From Montifringilla adamsi (taxonomy: Eukaryota > Chordata > Aves > Passeriformes > Passeridae): a DNA stretch of 64,000 nucleotides. Location of the stretch: the NCBI GenBank assembly GCA_017590115.1, contig JAGGNK010006548.1, forward strand, positions 248,001 through 312,000. Reading direction: 5' to 3'. A model generated the notes under the pieces. That model worked only from the letters and a program-made list of their open reading frames with translations, was not told the DNA's origin and did no database searches. Below, one piece after another: positions 1-11,671 of the stretch; the stretch's first letter is position 1; each line of letters opens with the position of its first letter. The position numbers were made by a program, and so were the translations under genes.

Positions 1-125
1 GTTTATCTTGGCTGTAATTTTTATGTATGGTAATAGTGGCAGGTATTGCAATTGAAAATGTTTATTTTAAACAAGCATAGTCAAATTTTGGTTGCTTAAA
101 TGTCTTCAGTGAAGATTTTTTTCTG

Positions 126-222
126 TTTTTTTTTTTTTTTTTTTTTTTTTGGGGGGGGTGTTTTGTTTTTCTTTTTGTTTTTTTTTTTGGTTGGTTGGTT
201 TTGGTTTTGTTTTTGTTTTTTG
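126..222. repeat. poly-T / G / T-G-rich low-complexity tract
   Basis: A run of about 25 T is followed by eight G and then mixed T/G sequence made of GTTTT and GGTT units. It has no coding content. Homopolymers this long are error-prone, so the exact length is uncertain. Confidence 0.95.
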
Positions 223-1264
223 GATGGTGGGTAGGAGAGAGTGGGAAGATTTTTGCATTAGAGTTTTTCCAAAATATCCAAAAATTTAGTGGAAATTTAT
301 CAACTAAAAATATAAAGTGATTTAGTAACAGGGTTTGTTAATCTGTCAAGGGCCTTTCCTTAAATTGTTATATCTTAGAAGGCTACACTAAGATGTAATT
401 TTTATTATTTTCGTCTTCCAGACTAGGATGGTTCTTTGTAATACTTTAGCACTTCTCTCTCTCCATTTAAAATGTGACAGATCAGAATACAGCAAGGATG
501 AACAAACACTGATGGAAAGGAAACAGAGGAGATGCTGTTTCTTGGAAATCATTCAATCCTCAAAAAGAAGGTCAGGTTCAGGGTGCCTATATTCTATAAT
601 TAAAAATCTTGTCAATCCATCCCAATGTCTTTCACATTCACATTCGAGTGCCAAACTATGTCAGACCATATTCTTCTCTTTTTTTTTTTCTATTTTTTAC
701 TACTACATAATTGAAACTTGAATCTACTGCTGTGTGAATATTAATGTGTCGTTCCAGCAGTTATTCATAGTACCTAAGTTATGATCTTCTAAGGGGGTGT
801 TCAGTCGAAGAGTGAAAAAATAGGACTTTATTCGAGTTCATCTGATGAGCAGAGAAGGCTTTTAATTTTGCAGAAAAGAATGAAGAAGAAAATGGAAAAA
901 AAAGTGATCTGTCCATTCCTCAAAGTGGTGATATAGAGCAAGGCTCTCTGGGGTTGCTGACTGGATTTATTGTATGCCACACAGATCAAAAGTAAGTGCA
1001 GGCAGGTAAAAATTCTTGAAACCCAGCTGGGTAGGATGGTTTGAGAGCGTAACAGACACTGACTGTGAGACAGCACAATGCTTCTGCTTGCCAAGTTAAT
1101 TAAGTTAGGATTGAATGCCCATGGATAGGAGATAATAATATCAGCCACATAAAAAGGATATGTGATATTGTAGATTAGGCTTATAAAAACGGCTTTGTCT
1201 CTCTGACAGGGAGACAAAAATGTGCTGCCTCTAAACTCCTGGAGATGGGACTCCTGCCATATTC
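223..1264. other. unique AT-rich noncoding stretch
   Basis: I see no gene, CR1 block or LTR end here. The open frames at 428-721 (+) and 828-1217 (-) are short, have no recognisable motif and include homopolymer-derived Phe runs, so I treat them as chance. Confidence 0.6.
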
Positions 1265-1304
1265 AGGAGCATGCTTTAGTTTGTATTTTTTTTTTTTTTT
1301 TTCA
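1265..1304. repeat. T-rich tract
   Basis: About 20 consecutive T residues lie within T-rich sequence. It is simple low complexity. Confidence 0.85.
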
Positions 1305-1439
1305 TTTATCATTTCTATTTTCTGTTCAATAAAACCCCACGCCTTTGAGCTACATGCAAAGGAAATGGCAGAAAAGGTGACAAGCCCAGGAAACTGCCAG
1401 AGGTGAACTTTTCAACTCACAGGAACATCTGAAGGCAGG

Positions 1440-1800
1440 CTGTAAATAGGATTACTTTTATTGGACTGCTGCAGCTGTTGTTGTTAAGGGCCTGTCACTC
1501 TGCCCATTGTGCTCAGCAGTGACAGGCAGCCCAGCCTGGGGGTCCCCGTGCAGACCCCACTGACACCCGTCACTCCGGTGGGGCCGTCCCTTCCCGCCAA
1601 CAACAGAGCATAAAACAGGATTTCCACCTGCTTTACAGAAGATGGGCAGCTGTGGGATTACTTCTTTGACAGAAACATGGGTCGTCAGCGCAAGGTCAGG
1701 GGAGCCACCAAGAGCCTCCTCCCCACCGTGGATCTGCCTCCAAAACTGAGGCAATTCTCCACCAGGCCACAAAGTTGGTGGTTAAACCCCTCTCTAGTTT
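1440..1800. other. GC-rich patch, unidentified; possible decayed exon or old repeat
   Basis: This stretch is clearly richer in G, C and CpG than its flanks. The minus strand is open from 1772 to 1458 (104 codons). On the plus strand a frame ends with a stop near 1800; it includes QLWDYFFDRNMGRQRK and KSLLPTVDLPPKLRQF and follows a pyrimidine-rich stretch ending in acag, like a splice acceptor. I do not recognise either protein. It could be an old repeat, a pseudogene scrap or an exon of an unannotated transcript; the sequence does not decide. Confidence 0.25.
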
Positions 1801-2261
1801 AGATTTTTTTTTTTTCCCCATCACCTCCTAGTCCAGTGCCTGAATCACAGAGGTTTGAACAAGGCAATGCTCAGCCTTGACAAGAAATAATCAAGATTTC
1901 GTTCAAGATCTCAAGTGTTCCCAAGGTCTGGGTCACTACAAATTGGGGGTGTGAAAATAGATTATTCTGAGGGAGGCACGAGGATTAAGGCAATGTCTCC
2001 ACCTCACATTTATGGAAAAGAAGAAGACTAGACCAGACAAAAGAGAATAAGGAAATAGCTGTAGGGAGAACATCTTGGAAAGCCCAAGCATTGCAGCAAA
2101 TATTTTGTAGACTCTCCCTGTTACTGTAGCTGAACATCCATAGATGTAAAATACTACATGTGCAAGTCAACCTGTGGTTCCAAGAGGAGAAATTTTCTCT
2201 TTTCTCTCAAATTATCATTTTTTACCTCTGGAATCTAAAATACATGCCTATATATTTATGT
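1801..2261. other. unique noncoding stretch
   Basis: AT-rich sequence with a short T run near 1806. I see no repeat family or gene in it. Confidence 0.55.
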
Positions 2262-2284
2262 CTTTCTCTCTCTCTCTTTCTCTT

Positions 2285-2344
<60 letters not shown>

Positions 2345-2360
2345 CATGTGTGCACACACA
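2262..2360. repeat. compound (TC)n-(TA)n-(CA) microsatellite
   Basis: About ten TC dinucleotides pass into more than 25 TA dinucleotides interrupted by single TACA units, then a short CACACA end. Open frames of Ile-Tyr repeats across it on both strands are artefacts of the repeat. Confidence 0.97.
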
Positions 2361-2389
2361 GACAGAAAAACACATCTAGAGACACATTC

Positions 2390-2476
2390 TTGGGATAGTC
2401 CTGTGCAGAACCAGGAGCTGGGCTTCAGTGGTCCCTGTGGGTCCCTTTCAACACAGAATATTTTATGACTCTGTGG
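2390..2476 (+). mobile_element. CR1 LINE 3' end fragment
   Basis: The order of blocks gtcctgtgcag, ccaggagctgggcttc, gggtccctttcaac, acagaatattttatgactctgtg matches the CR1 3' end that closes with an 'aactcagaatattctatgattctatg'-like tail. Only about 87 bp of the end remains, as expected of a heavily 5'-truncated LINE copy. It starts just after the microsatellite. Confidence 0.85.
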
Positions 2477-2871
2477 TATATACATATATATTTAAGCACC
2501 TGCACTTCCAGTCTCTCTAAGCCTCTCATGAACACTCAGTTTTAGCTGTCATAAAGGTACCACACCACAGGAGGCTGGAATTTTACCCAGTCATTTCAGT
2601 CTGTCTAAGCCATCCTTCATTTTACAGGAGCATTTGAAAGCTGAAGTTTTGTTCCAGACAAGCACTGCAGTAGACATCCAAACTGCATCAACTGAAGTAT
2701 TTTAAGAGTATGATGCAATTTGAATTCCAGAAGCGTTAGAGGGAAGCTGGGAAGCTGTGGGCCAAACTGAAGAGAAGATCCAACGCAGATTTTTGCTACT
2801 CTGCAAAAGCATTTAAGTACCTATGTCAGGGGCAAGCATAAGTGTAGATGCTTTTTAAAAAGGACGTTTCA

Positions 2872-3080
2872 CCTGAATATGAGGAAAAACATCTTGAGTG
2901 TGTGGGTGGTCACAGATGGAGCAGAGACCAGGGACTGTGGAGTCCTCCTCATTGGAGATATTCCAGAACCATCTGGATACAATCCGGTACTCTGGGATGA
3001 CCCTGCTGGATCAGGGAGATGGGACCAGATGACCCACTGTGGTTCCTTCCAGCCTAACCCATTTTGTGTGTGATTCTGTG
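2872..3080 (+). mobile_element. CR1 LINE 3' end fragment
   Basis: The sequence begins at the CR1 block for 'NMRKN' (aatatgaggaaaaac) and continues through the ggagatattccagaacc, ctggatacaatcc and gggatgaccctgctgg blocks to a ggttccttccagcctaaccc block and a gtgattctgtg tail. It is the same 3' module as the copy ending at 13988. It is about 210 bp long and 5'-truncated. Confidence 0.92.
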
Positions 3081-4516
3081 TAATATACACTTTTAAATTG
3101 CTATTCTGTTAATTTTGATTAATGTTACTACACTATTACAAAATTTCATGGGTTTATGAAACAAACTATCTGGATATATCTTGCAGGAAGCACTTGCAGC
3201 AATACATTTCTAATAATACCTTTTATTATTTCCTTTCTCAGAGCAGTTTTTAGGAGTGCACATCTCAAATCATACAAACAAAAAGCCATTAAAATGATCT
3301 TAAAAAAGCTATTACGTTTCATGATCTGATTATACATATTCTCTTTCAGGACAAGCACACTGTTTGGAAAATTATAGTCTCAGTCCCGTCACCTTCTGGA
3401 GAAAATGCCTATTTATATTCCTCACTGACATTACCTATTTCTCCAAGTGATTTTGTCCAGTTTGCATGATACAAATCATCATCTACACAGAAGAAGACCA
3501 GGTCCAAGTTCAGTCTTGATTTATCTCCACAATGCATAAAAGGGTAAAGAAAAGCCATTAGAAACAAGGTTAAAAAGAGGGGAAGAGGGAAAAAAAAAAA
3601 AAAAAGAAAAAGAAAAGAAAAGGAGAGACACAGCATGAGCTGCATGGAAGATAAATGCCTAAGACCTGACTGTCATTTACATTAAGGCAGAATAAAGAAG
3701 TTGTGAATGAGAAGTGGAGACAGGCTGTGCTTCTGTTTATTTCTAGCTAAAAATATGCGGGATTTTTTTAGGGGTGTACATTCTCATTTGTTTGTGAGAA
3801 TAATTTTTTACATTAACAGGAGGGTTTTTGAGCACTAGGTGAAAGGTTCAACGTTCAACTGAATTTACAAATTCTCCAGCTCTCCAGGATTCACTTATCT
3901 CTCTCTGAAAGTATCTGTCTATCTCTTCATCACAGGCCTTGCAATCACTGGCTATTATGCAGGGGTCAAGCTTATTCTGAGGAAGGAAAATTTACTGAAT
4001 TAAGACGTATAAGAGATTAACCATCTCAGGTTAATTGTGTTTTCATTTTCTCAAGGATTTATCAATGCTGTAAAATAAATCTCTTTATGTTTTTGCAGTT
4101 ATTAAAAGAAAATGGGACACTGCATAACAGTGACAGTCATTATCATCAGATCTGAAAACAAAACCAGAAGAGCAATCCCTTCTGTTGGAAGCAAAATCAA
4201 GTGGTTGCACATAACACTATAAACTCCCTGCTATTTCTTTGTCTTCTTTTTCTGTTATCATCCATCATGAGATCTTTTCACTCTTGCTTACAATGCCATC
4301 AGGAAGGCATCTCTGCCTATTGTAACTACTGCTCCTGTCAGCTTTCCTTTCCAGACCTTGTAACGTGTTTTTGTAACTGTGGTTTAAAGACCATCTCACT
4401 TCCCTGTGTGGAATGGTCTTCCTGTGTCAATAATTGAAAGCACAGAAGAAGTGAGACACTGGCCAAACTGGGCTAAAGGGATGGGCAGGGCAAAGAGGGG
4501 ATGGTAACAATAAAAT
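3081..4516. other. unique noncoding stretch with A-rich and GA-rich patch
   Basis: No gene or known repeat is seen apart from an A/GA-rich low-complexity run at about 3588-3625. The Cys-rich open frame at 4201-4437 (+) has no motif I can place. Confidence 0.55.
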
Positions 4517-4568
4517 AATCAAATCAGATCAGATCAAATCAAATCAAATCAAATAAAATCAAATCAAT
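4517..4568. repeat. (AATCA)n pentanucleotide microsatellite
   Basis: About ten units of AATCA/GATCA in tandem with few substitutions. It lies about 80 bp upstream of the CR1 copy that follows. Confidence 0.95.
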
Positions 4569-4649
4569 CTCCCTGATCCCTAAAACAGAGGAAGTGCTTG
4601 GGATCATCACCTTCCTCATGGCTGTTTGGGCCCAACCACTTCGCCTGGG

Positions 4650-5268
4650 GGTGCTGGTGCCAGGGGCTGGCACGAGCCCAGGGTGCCCAGGGGGGCAAGA
4701 GGCCGATGACCCCTGGGCTGTCCCAGCCAGGTGTGACACAGCCCCAGGGCAGGGCCCGTCCCTGTGCTGGCCCTGCTGAGGCACCTCCAGGGCTGGGACA
4801 GCTCTGGGCCCTCAGGACAAGAGAGACACTGAGGGGCTGGAGCGTGTCCAGGGCAGGGAACGGGGCTGGGAAGGGGCTGGAGCCCCAGGAGAGGCTGAGG
4901 GAGCTGGGAAGGGGCTGAGCCTGGAGAAAAGGAGGCTCAGGGGGGACCTTGTGGCTCTGCACAGCTCCTGACAGGAGGGGACAGCCAGGGGGGTCGGGCT
5001 CTGCTCCCAGGGAACAGGGACAGGAGGAGAGGGAACGGCTCAAGGGTCACCAGGAGAGGTTTAGATTGAATATTAGGGAAAAATTCTTCCCTTGGGCATT
5101 GGCTGTCCAGAGCAGTGGTGGAATCATGATCCCTAGAAATGTTCACTGCAGCTTGGATGTTACACTTCAGCATATGGTTTAGTGGTGAGGTTGACAGTGC
5201 TGGGTTAAGGCCTGGACTTGATTATCTTAGAGGTCTTTTCCACCCTTAACAATTCCATGATTCCCTGA
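4650..5268 (+). mobile_element. CR1 LINE fragment, about 620 bp, GC-rich 5' half
   Basis: The 5' half carries the passerine CR1 blocks gtgcccaggggggcaagagg, cacctccagggctgggacag, ctctgggccctcagg and gaggctgagggagctgg, followed by ctggagaaaaggaggctc, ctctgcacagctcctgac and ggctctgctcccagggaac. The 3' half has ttcttcccttgggcattggc, the tggtttagtggtgagg and gtgctgggttaagg blocks, and ends aattccatgattccctga. The frames on both strands here (up to 159 codons) are decayed CR1, not genes. The 5' boundary is soft because similarity fades between 4600 and 4650. Confidence 0.93.
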
Positions 5269-5498
5269 AATACAGGCTGTGAAAAAGCAGTTGTGTTTTA
5301 CAAATACTTTATTGCACACCAGGGATACTCCAACAGCAGACACAGGACTTTCCCTCAGCTGTACCTTATCAATAAGGGATGGTGCATACACTGTTGAAAT
5401 TCCAGTAGTCTGCCTTGCTGCAGAGCTGGGGGCACAAGCCTTTGGTCCCTGCCTGTGATTTTATTTTGTTTTCCACCTGAGCTGAAACCCAGAGCACT
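5269..5498. other. unique noncoding stretch
   Basis: Nothing recognisable between the CR1 end and the gap-associated duplication. Confidence 0.5.
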
Positions 5499-5511
5499 AA
5501 CTGGGTCTCAG

Positions 5512-5542
<31 letters not shown>

Positions 5543-5566
5543 CAGGGCCCACGGAACTCATCCAAG
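5499..5566. repeat. left copy of gap-flanking duplication around A29
   Basis: This copy reads aactgggtctcaggc, then 29 A (5514-5542), then a cagggcccacggaactcatccaag-like stretch up to the Ns. The right copy repeats the same order with small indels and substitutions, so both sides of the A run are duplicated. Confidence 0.85.
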
Positions 5567-5571
5567 NNNNN
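5567..5571. other. assembly gap (5 N)
   Basis: Five N bases. The true gap length is unknown. It sits exactly between two near-identical flanks. Confidence 1.
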
Positions 5572-5585
5572 AAACGGGCTTCAGG

Positions 5586-5616
<31 letters not shown>

Positions 5617-5645
5617 TACCAGGTCCCAAGGTACTCATCCAAGGT
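5572..5645. repeat. right copy of gap-flanking duplication around A28
   Basis: This copy reads aaacgggcttcagg, then 28 A (5586-5613), then gagtaccaggtcccaaggta and ctcatccaagg. It parallels the left copy at 5499-5566. Confidence 0.85.
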
Positions 5646-8600
5646 CACTGGGGGCACCTGATGTCACTTCATAAAATGAAGTACCAATTTCTCCCTTGCA
5701 TTACACTAACTACCATAAATACATATTTAGTGCTATCTAAACTCGTGTAGGAAGTGCTGGGGAGGAGGCTGTACATCCCTCATTATGGTGATGGAGTGTT
5801 TACAACAGCAACCCTTTTAGCAATAATGAATTTCCTCATTCATAGGAGGGCTCCCTAGGGTAAAGGGAGTATCCAGCAATCAAGAGCCTTGAATTTCCTT
5901 TGTGCTCACTAAAATGAAACAAATAGACAAAAAAAATCCTGAATAGGGGAATAAAAACCCAAATCCAAACAAGGTGTCAATCTGAACACCACAAACCAGC
6001 CTTTAAACAGGAAAAGCTGTGCAAGCACTCTGTTCTTGCCACTTTGTCGAAGATAAAACTAGAGCCAATTTAGAATCAATATTAGCTCAATCATGATTGA
6101 TCTTCCTTAACTTTAATCTTCCTGCTTTAAGAGCCCAAAAGACTTTTTTACAGTGGATACAAGAGGGGAATGGTTCCAGATCTTAAAACACCTGAATCAT
6201 ATTCAGACCAAGTCCAATGATCCTCATGCATTGCCAAAGGAGTCAGAGTGAGCAATTTTGTCATTAACGTAGCTCCACGATGTGACTGACAACATCAGAA
6301 AGCTGAAACCTAATTCAGACATTTTCTTATTCACAAATGATCCTCTGTGAAAACATATGTTGTTTCTCTTCTTAGCCTGAAGTGAATGGAAAAATACATT
6401 GGAATGAGAAACTGAAGTATTTATACACAGCCCTAACTGAACATGATTTCTCATAAATCTAGAAAAAATAGGTGCTGTCTTTTAGCCCCATCCAGCCCAC
6501 AATCTCTCACAGCCTCTCTCTAGAAAAACACTGTAGGATTTCTGTTATCTTATCCTCTAAAGTAATGGCTGATTATATTTTAAAATGGGACATTATTTCA
6601 TAGTCTAAATTGGTATTTAATGTCTTTTTCACTGAATAGTTCATGTGGTATTTATCAAGAGTTTCAAAGATAGAAGCAAAACCCACCTAAATAGAAAAGA
6701 TTTTTTTCCCCCAAACTTTATTTGTGGCCTTATGTCATTCAATACAGCAATAATTTTCTTCTAATTTTTCATTTCAGCTTCTTGGAAATACAACTTTTAT
6801 GTGGCTAAAAATCTACAATATACAAATTACACCTGAACTTCAAGCTCAGGTGATAACAGAGGGGTTGGATTCTATTCCCACCCTTCCTTCCCACCCAAGA
6901 AAAAAGAATAATCCCTGAAGTATCACTCATTTTTATAGCCATAAAGAGCTTTTCTTATAACTAATCTAAAGCTACTCAGTTGTGAAAAATGACACTGAGC
7001 ATGATTGAAAGATGAATTCTCCTAAGAATAGGAAAAAAGAAAAAAAGACAAAGAAAGACACACACACGAAAAAAAGGTGTATAGGAACCTTCCATGTCAT
7101 GTATTTCTATTCTTTCATGGCCTGAAGCTACAAAGCAATGCTTGCATTTCAACAGAGAGCAGGGACAGACTACTTAAGCTAAATATCACTTTTAACTTCC
7201 TTTAGGGACCATCAGTTATAGTTGCCCATAAATGTTTTGTAATAGGCAGGCTCATAAATCCAGGTGACAACCTCCCACTTTCAGCAGCTCTAGGAACAGG
7301 ACACACTTGGAGTGGGTTTTAAAGCACATTGCCCAAGTAATTGCAACTGGGTGATTTGGACTGTTATTTCTTTTCCTCTACTCCAGCACTGGTCAAAGAA
7401 AATGTATTCTTAATGGAAACACTTTGTTTCTTCTAAGTATTTTATACCTACAGACAACAAAGCACTTTTGACAGCTTTTGTGTATAATCCTCCCCTAAAG
7501 CTCTTTATGCCCAAAGTGACAAACCTCAATGCTCCAGCTCACACACCTAAACCTTATTATTATTATTATTGCTTGCAAATCAACCTGGTTTTCATAAGAA
7601 CTTCCCAGGTATTGTCAGGGGAATGTCTTCAAAGGTGTCTCCAAGATGAACAACGTGTCCTCCTCCTCCTTTGTGACTCCCAAGTGCTGCCTGGTGCACA
7701 TCCAGCTCCTCACTCTCTGAAGTGCATATGGGCCCTTTACCTCAGCAGTGTTTTTTTCAATATAGACTCCAGTCCTCTAAGCCTTTTCCTGATTTAAGAG
7801 TCCATTTTTGATGAAAATAAATCCCAGTCATTTCAACAGAAAGAAGACAAAGGGGAATTGAAGGAAATTATAGTTTAGGCATGGGATTTTTCTTGTTTTC
7901 AACAAGGAAGGCACAATACAGGAACACTTTCTTTTTGTCTTTGTTTTGTGTTGTTGTTTGCTGTGTTCTTCTCACATTTTCTAGCCTTTCCTATCTTTTT
8001 CAGACAAATTTCACTTCCAAATTCAGGTGAATAGTAGGCTACTCTTTACCTGAGTGGCTGCTCCTCCCTTTCTCTTCCCTCCCTTCCTCCTGTCTTGCAG
8101 GAGGGAGAAACTGAGTTTAATGAAATTCAGCTGAAACTGAGCACCCTCATTAGCCTCTGCTATCAGGTTGCCACATTTTTGTCACAGTGACTGAGTGCCT
8201 TCTGCTGTTACTATAGCAATTCTGCCCTTATTTACAAAAGTTAGGCACAAATTACTTAACTTTGTTCTCTATTACTGAGTGGATTATTGATTTAAACATC
8301 CAGGCGCACAAAAGCAAGAAGAGAAAAGACTCCAGAAAATTTCTATCAAAGATTTCTGGGGAAAAAAAAAATCTTTCTGAAGATGAATTAATTTGGCATC
8401 TCAGTGGTGCCATGCTTAGGTGTTACAACACTTTCAGGGGGTCTCCTGGAAGAGGGGGTCATTACATAGTGCTAATGATTTTCACTAGTTAAGAGTGCCC
8501 TGCAGTTTACTTGGTGGTTTACCTACCCAGAGTAAATATATGGAAGTTGTGGTAGTTCTTTCTTACTGTCTGTGTGTGTGCTGGCTGTAACAATGCTCAA

Positions 8601-9331
8601 AAATATTTATGCTGGACCTTGTCTCTTATTCTTTACTTTTTTCCTTTTTTTCCCCCACATCTAATTAGTGTGCTCTTTCTCCCTGTCTCATATACTTTTC
8701 TATAAGCCCTCTTCATTGTTGGGTCCTTTCTCTAAGTTTGTTTTCTCTGCTTCCTTGAGAGTGTACACATTTTACCAACAACATTTAGCCTTTATTTCTT
8801 CCTGAAAAGTGCTGTGTAGCTCATGTCTCATGTGACAGAGTTTAACGTTAAATTCAGTGACTGAAGAAACTAAAATTTAATTATTTCAGTCATCAACTGA
8901 ATAGTCAGATGGAAGCCTTACAGTCCTACCACAGGAGAAGACTTTTCAATAACTCTTGCAACCACTTTAGAAGTGACACTGATGGCTCTAAATGATTTGG
9001 GAATGCTGATCTATCAACATTGCATATTGGTGGGGAAGAGAGCAAGCTATTTATTTTTAAATCACAGATTACAGTGAAGTTTTCTGAAAAATAGGGGTAA
9101 ATGGAAGAAAAAATACAGAAAACAGTGCAAACTTGGTTGCCTGAAATATTGGGCACAAAAAGAGTACACCTATAATTTGCCTAAACAGTGCTAATCACAT
9201 AGAAACATTTTCATGAATTTGGAGACAAAAAATTAACCATCAACATGTAAATATCTGAAGTATAAATAATAGCATCAGAAGATAATATGGTGAAGTGAAA
9301 GCTGAGAATTTTTCTTCATAATGAAGCAACG
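5646..9331. other. unique AT-rich noncoding stretch
   Basis: I find no CR1 or LTR signature over this 3.7 kb. Minor simple sequence occurs at 7026-7066 (A-rich) and 7556-7570 (ATT units). The frames at 7468-7797 and 8262-8492 have no recognisable motif. A sequence resembling an RFX X-box lies at 8207-8220. Confidence 0.6.
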
Positions 9332-9842
9332 TCATTCATTAAAGACACATCTGAACTCCTCCTTACTGGTCCTGAGTGTAATCGTTGTAGAAGAAGCCAC
9401 CATCAAGTGGTCAATAATTGACATAATGTGATTTTTCTCAGCAGAAAGTGAGCTGTCATCCCACTGTTGCTCTGCTGCCAGGATGTTCACCTTCAATGGC
9501 TGCTTCATCCTCCTCGTCGTCCTCTTCGTCCTCCTCCTTGTCCTCCTTGTTCTCCTGTTCCTCCTGCATTGTGTCAACAGCACAGGGGATACCTCCAGGC
9601 TGAAACATCTCCAAATTGTCTTTTCTTTCTCCTTTTGTCACTTAATCCAATGTTCCCTTAGTTTCCCTTTTCTTGTCTTCTTGGTGACAACTTTGCCTCC
9701 GACAGGGGCCTGTCCCCAGGTCCTGTCCAGGGTCCCCTGAAGGGCTCCAGACCATGTCAGAAAAACATTTATAACATTTGACTGTGAGCCAAAATGACCA
9801 GCAAAGATCATAACCATTCAGGACAAGCTCTGATGCCTTCAT
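9332..9842 (-). pseudogene. possible decayed coding remnant with acidic tract (unidentified)
   Basis: On the minus strand an open segment from 9842 reaches an in-frame TAA at 9642-9644, then continues open in the same frame to about 9456. That part carries an acidic run (NKEDKEEDEEDDEEDEAA) encoded by a GAG/GAC-rich trinucleotide stretch at 9506-9567. A shift of frame near 9460 would continue as DDSSLSAEKNHIM to a stop near 9332. Three open segments joined by one stop and one frameshift could be a degraded gene or processed pseudogene. They could equally be chance frames around a trinucleotide repeat. I do not recognise the protein. Confidence 0.22.
9506..9567. repeat. (TCC/TCG/CTT)n imperfect trinucleotide repeat
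   Basis: About 20 trinucleotides of the type TCC, TCG, TCT and TTG in one phase. On the minus strand this phase encodes Glu/Asp/Lys. Confidence 0.8.
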
Positions 9843-11670
9843 TTAAGTCTGATTTTCATCTGTCCATGAAAATCTGAATGTGCACTTATTCTGGAGGTGT
9901 GAAATTTTTCCCTTTTCTTCTTCAACCTTCTTTTGTTTCTTAAACCCACCATTTTTTTTCGCCTTTAACGTCACTGGTTCAGTCAAAATTTAGTCCTCAC
10001 TAAGAACAGTAGCTGACATCTCCCTTTGTTCTCCATAACAATTTCTGTTCATGACTTGTGTGGAAAAAGTGCCTTCGTACCATGTAGAGCAGAAATGCAA
10101 ATTTTCCAATCCTTAATTATAATTTGGTTTGCTTTCAGATAAGTTCCATACAAGCTTATTAGTTTACAATATTTGATTTGAATCCTAATAATAACAGTGA
10201 TGGTAAAATAATAACAGTGATGGTGAAATAATAATGTTAGCAATTGCCAAAAGTTGTCAAGCTTTTATATAATGAGATAGGAACAAACCCTGGGATTCCA
10301 CACAGGAATTAATTTAAAAAAAAAAAAAGAAAAGGAAAAGAAAAGACAAAGAAGAAAAAGTGCTTTTCTGCTTGGGAAAAAAAATAGTGTGAGAAAGAAA
10401 TATTGTTTAATTTATCATCACGGTCTTTTGTGTCTTTCAGCATTCAGCATGCTTTATTTTGCAGAAATGGACTACAAATGAAGAGACTGGAATATGACTC
10501 TGGGATAAACAAAAGCATCAAACAGTAAATAGGGAAATGAGAGATAGAATTACAGGTGCAAAGCAATTATTACTGTGCCACAGCATTTCAGCTGCAAACC
10601 ATTTTATTCCTGCATATTCTATCAAAGGGATCAGCACTTGGCTTGCAGAGCCACTGATGTTTTCAAGGTCTTTGCATTCATTAGAATTTAATATTGTGAG
10701 ATTTTACTTTGCTTTGGTTTTTAACCTCTTTTATCCCATTCAACACATTGCAGAAGAAAATTCTGTATTGAAATACTGCCTAAGAAAGAAGAATGCACAG
10801 GAATAGGATACATTTTATTGATCAACTCTATTTTTTATTTTAAAATTATTTCAATTTTTTATACGTGAGGTTTGTGTGAAAATATCAATTTCTGAAAGGT
10901 TTAAGATACTGTTTTATAAGTAAGCCTTAGAAAATACCATTTGAAATATAAATAGTGACCATTTCTCTGTCTTGGACTCAAACTCATGTTAAAAACACAG
11001 GAAATTTCCATTAAGAAAAACGACAAGGGTCCACTTTGAATAAAGCAGAGAGTTGTAGTCATACCATGGTCACGGATCATGCCTGAGACTTATTAGGTGC
11101 TTTGGTATGAGAATTAGCTATAAGACAATAGAGCATAAACTTGATCTCTAACATCACAGAAGGGGCTTTATATAAATGGTGATTCACACCACTAGGAGAT
11201 AAACATCTCCAGAGACTCATCCCTCTGTCCTATTTCTCTCCACTGACAAAAAAATAAAAGAACCTAGGGTGACCAGCTCAGATTTAGATCTCTAACCTTC
11301 AGATAGCTCAAATGAGACAAGACAAATCCTACCCTTGGATTCCTGCGCTGTGGGCAGTGATGGATCAGCCACGCTAAAGGGAGCAGCCCACAAAGGGGAT
11401 GTGCTGAGCAGATTTGGTAGGGGAGGTGGGTGGATGTCAGAGTGGACAGCCCTGACCATCTGCCTGGCTCCTTGTCTGGGATGCCCAGCACAAAATGTGG
11501 ACAAAGTGCCTCTGCCCTTTCAGGACTAGAGTTTCCCTGGGTTTGGTTTGCTCAGCAATGACAATGGCCCAATTTGTTCAATAATTAGGTGCATTTAGAA
11601 GAATCTATAGTATGTTCTATATGTTCTATAGCAATGAGGTTCTGCAGCATAAAAGGCAATTTCTCATCTA
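9843..11670. other. unique AT-rich noncoding stretch
   Basis: No gene seen. It holds the small tandem repeat at 10188-10235 and an A-rich run at about 10316-10360. The opposing frames at 11264-11529 overlap each other and look like chance. Confidence 0.55.
10188..10235. repeat. 20-bp tandem repeat, about 2.3 copies
   Basis: The unit ataataacagtgatggtaaa occurs at 10188-10207, repeats with one change at 10208-10227, and begins a third time. Confidence 0.9.
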
Positions 11671-11671
11671 C

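Noticed and set aside
2160..2485. Ile-Tyr repeat frames
   Set aside because: Products of the TA microsatellite.
4564..5043. 159-codon minus-strand frame and overlapping frames on both strands
   Set aside because: They all fall in the GC-rich half of a CR1 copy, which is known to give long spurious frames.
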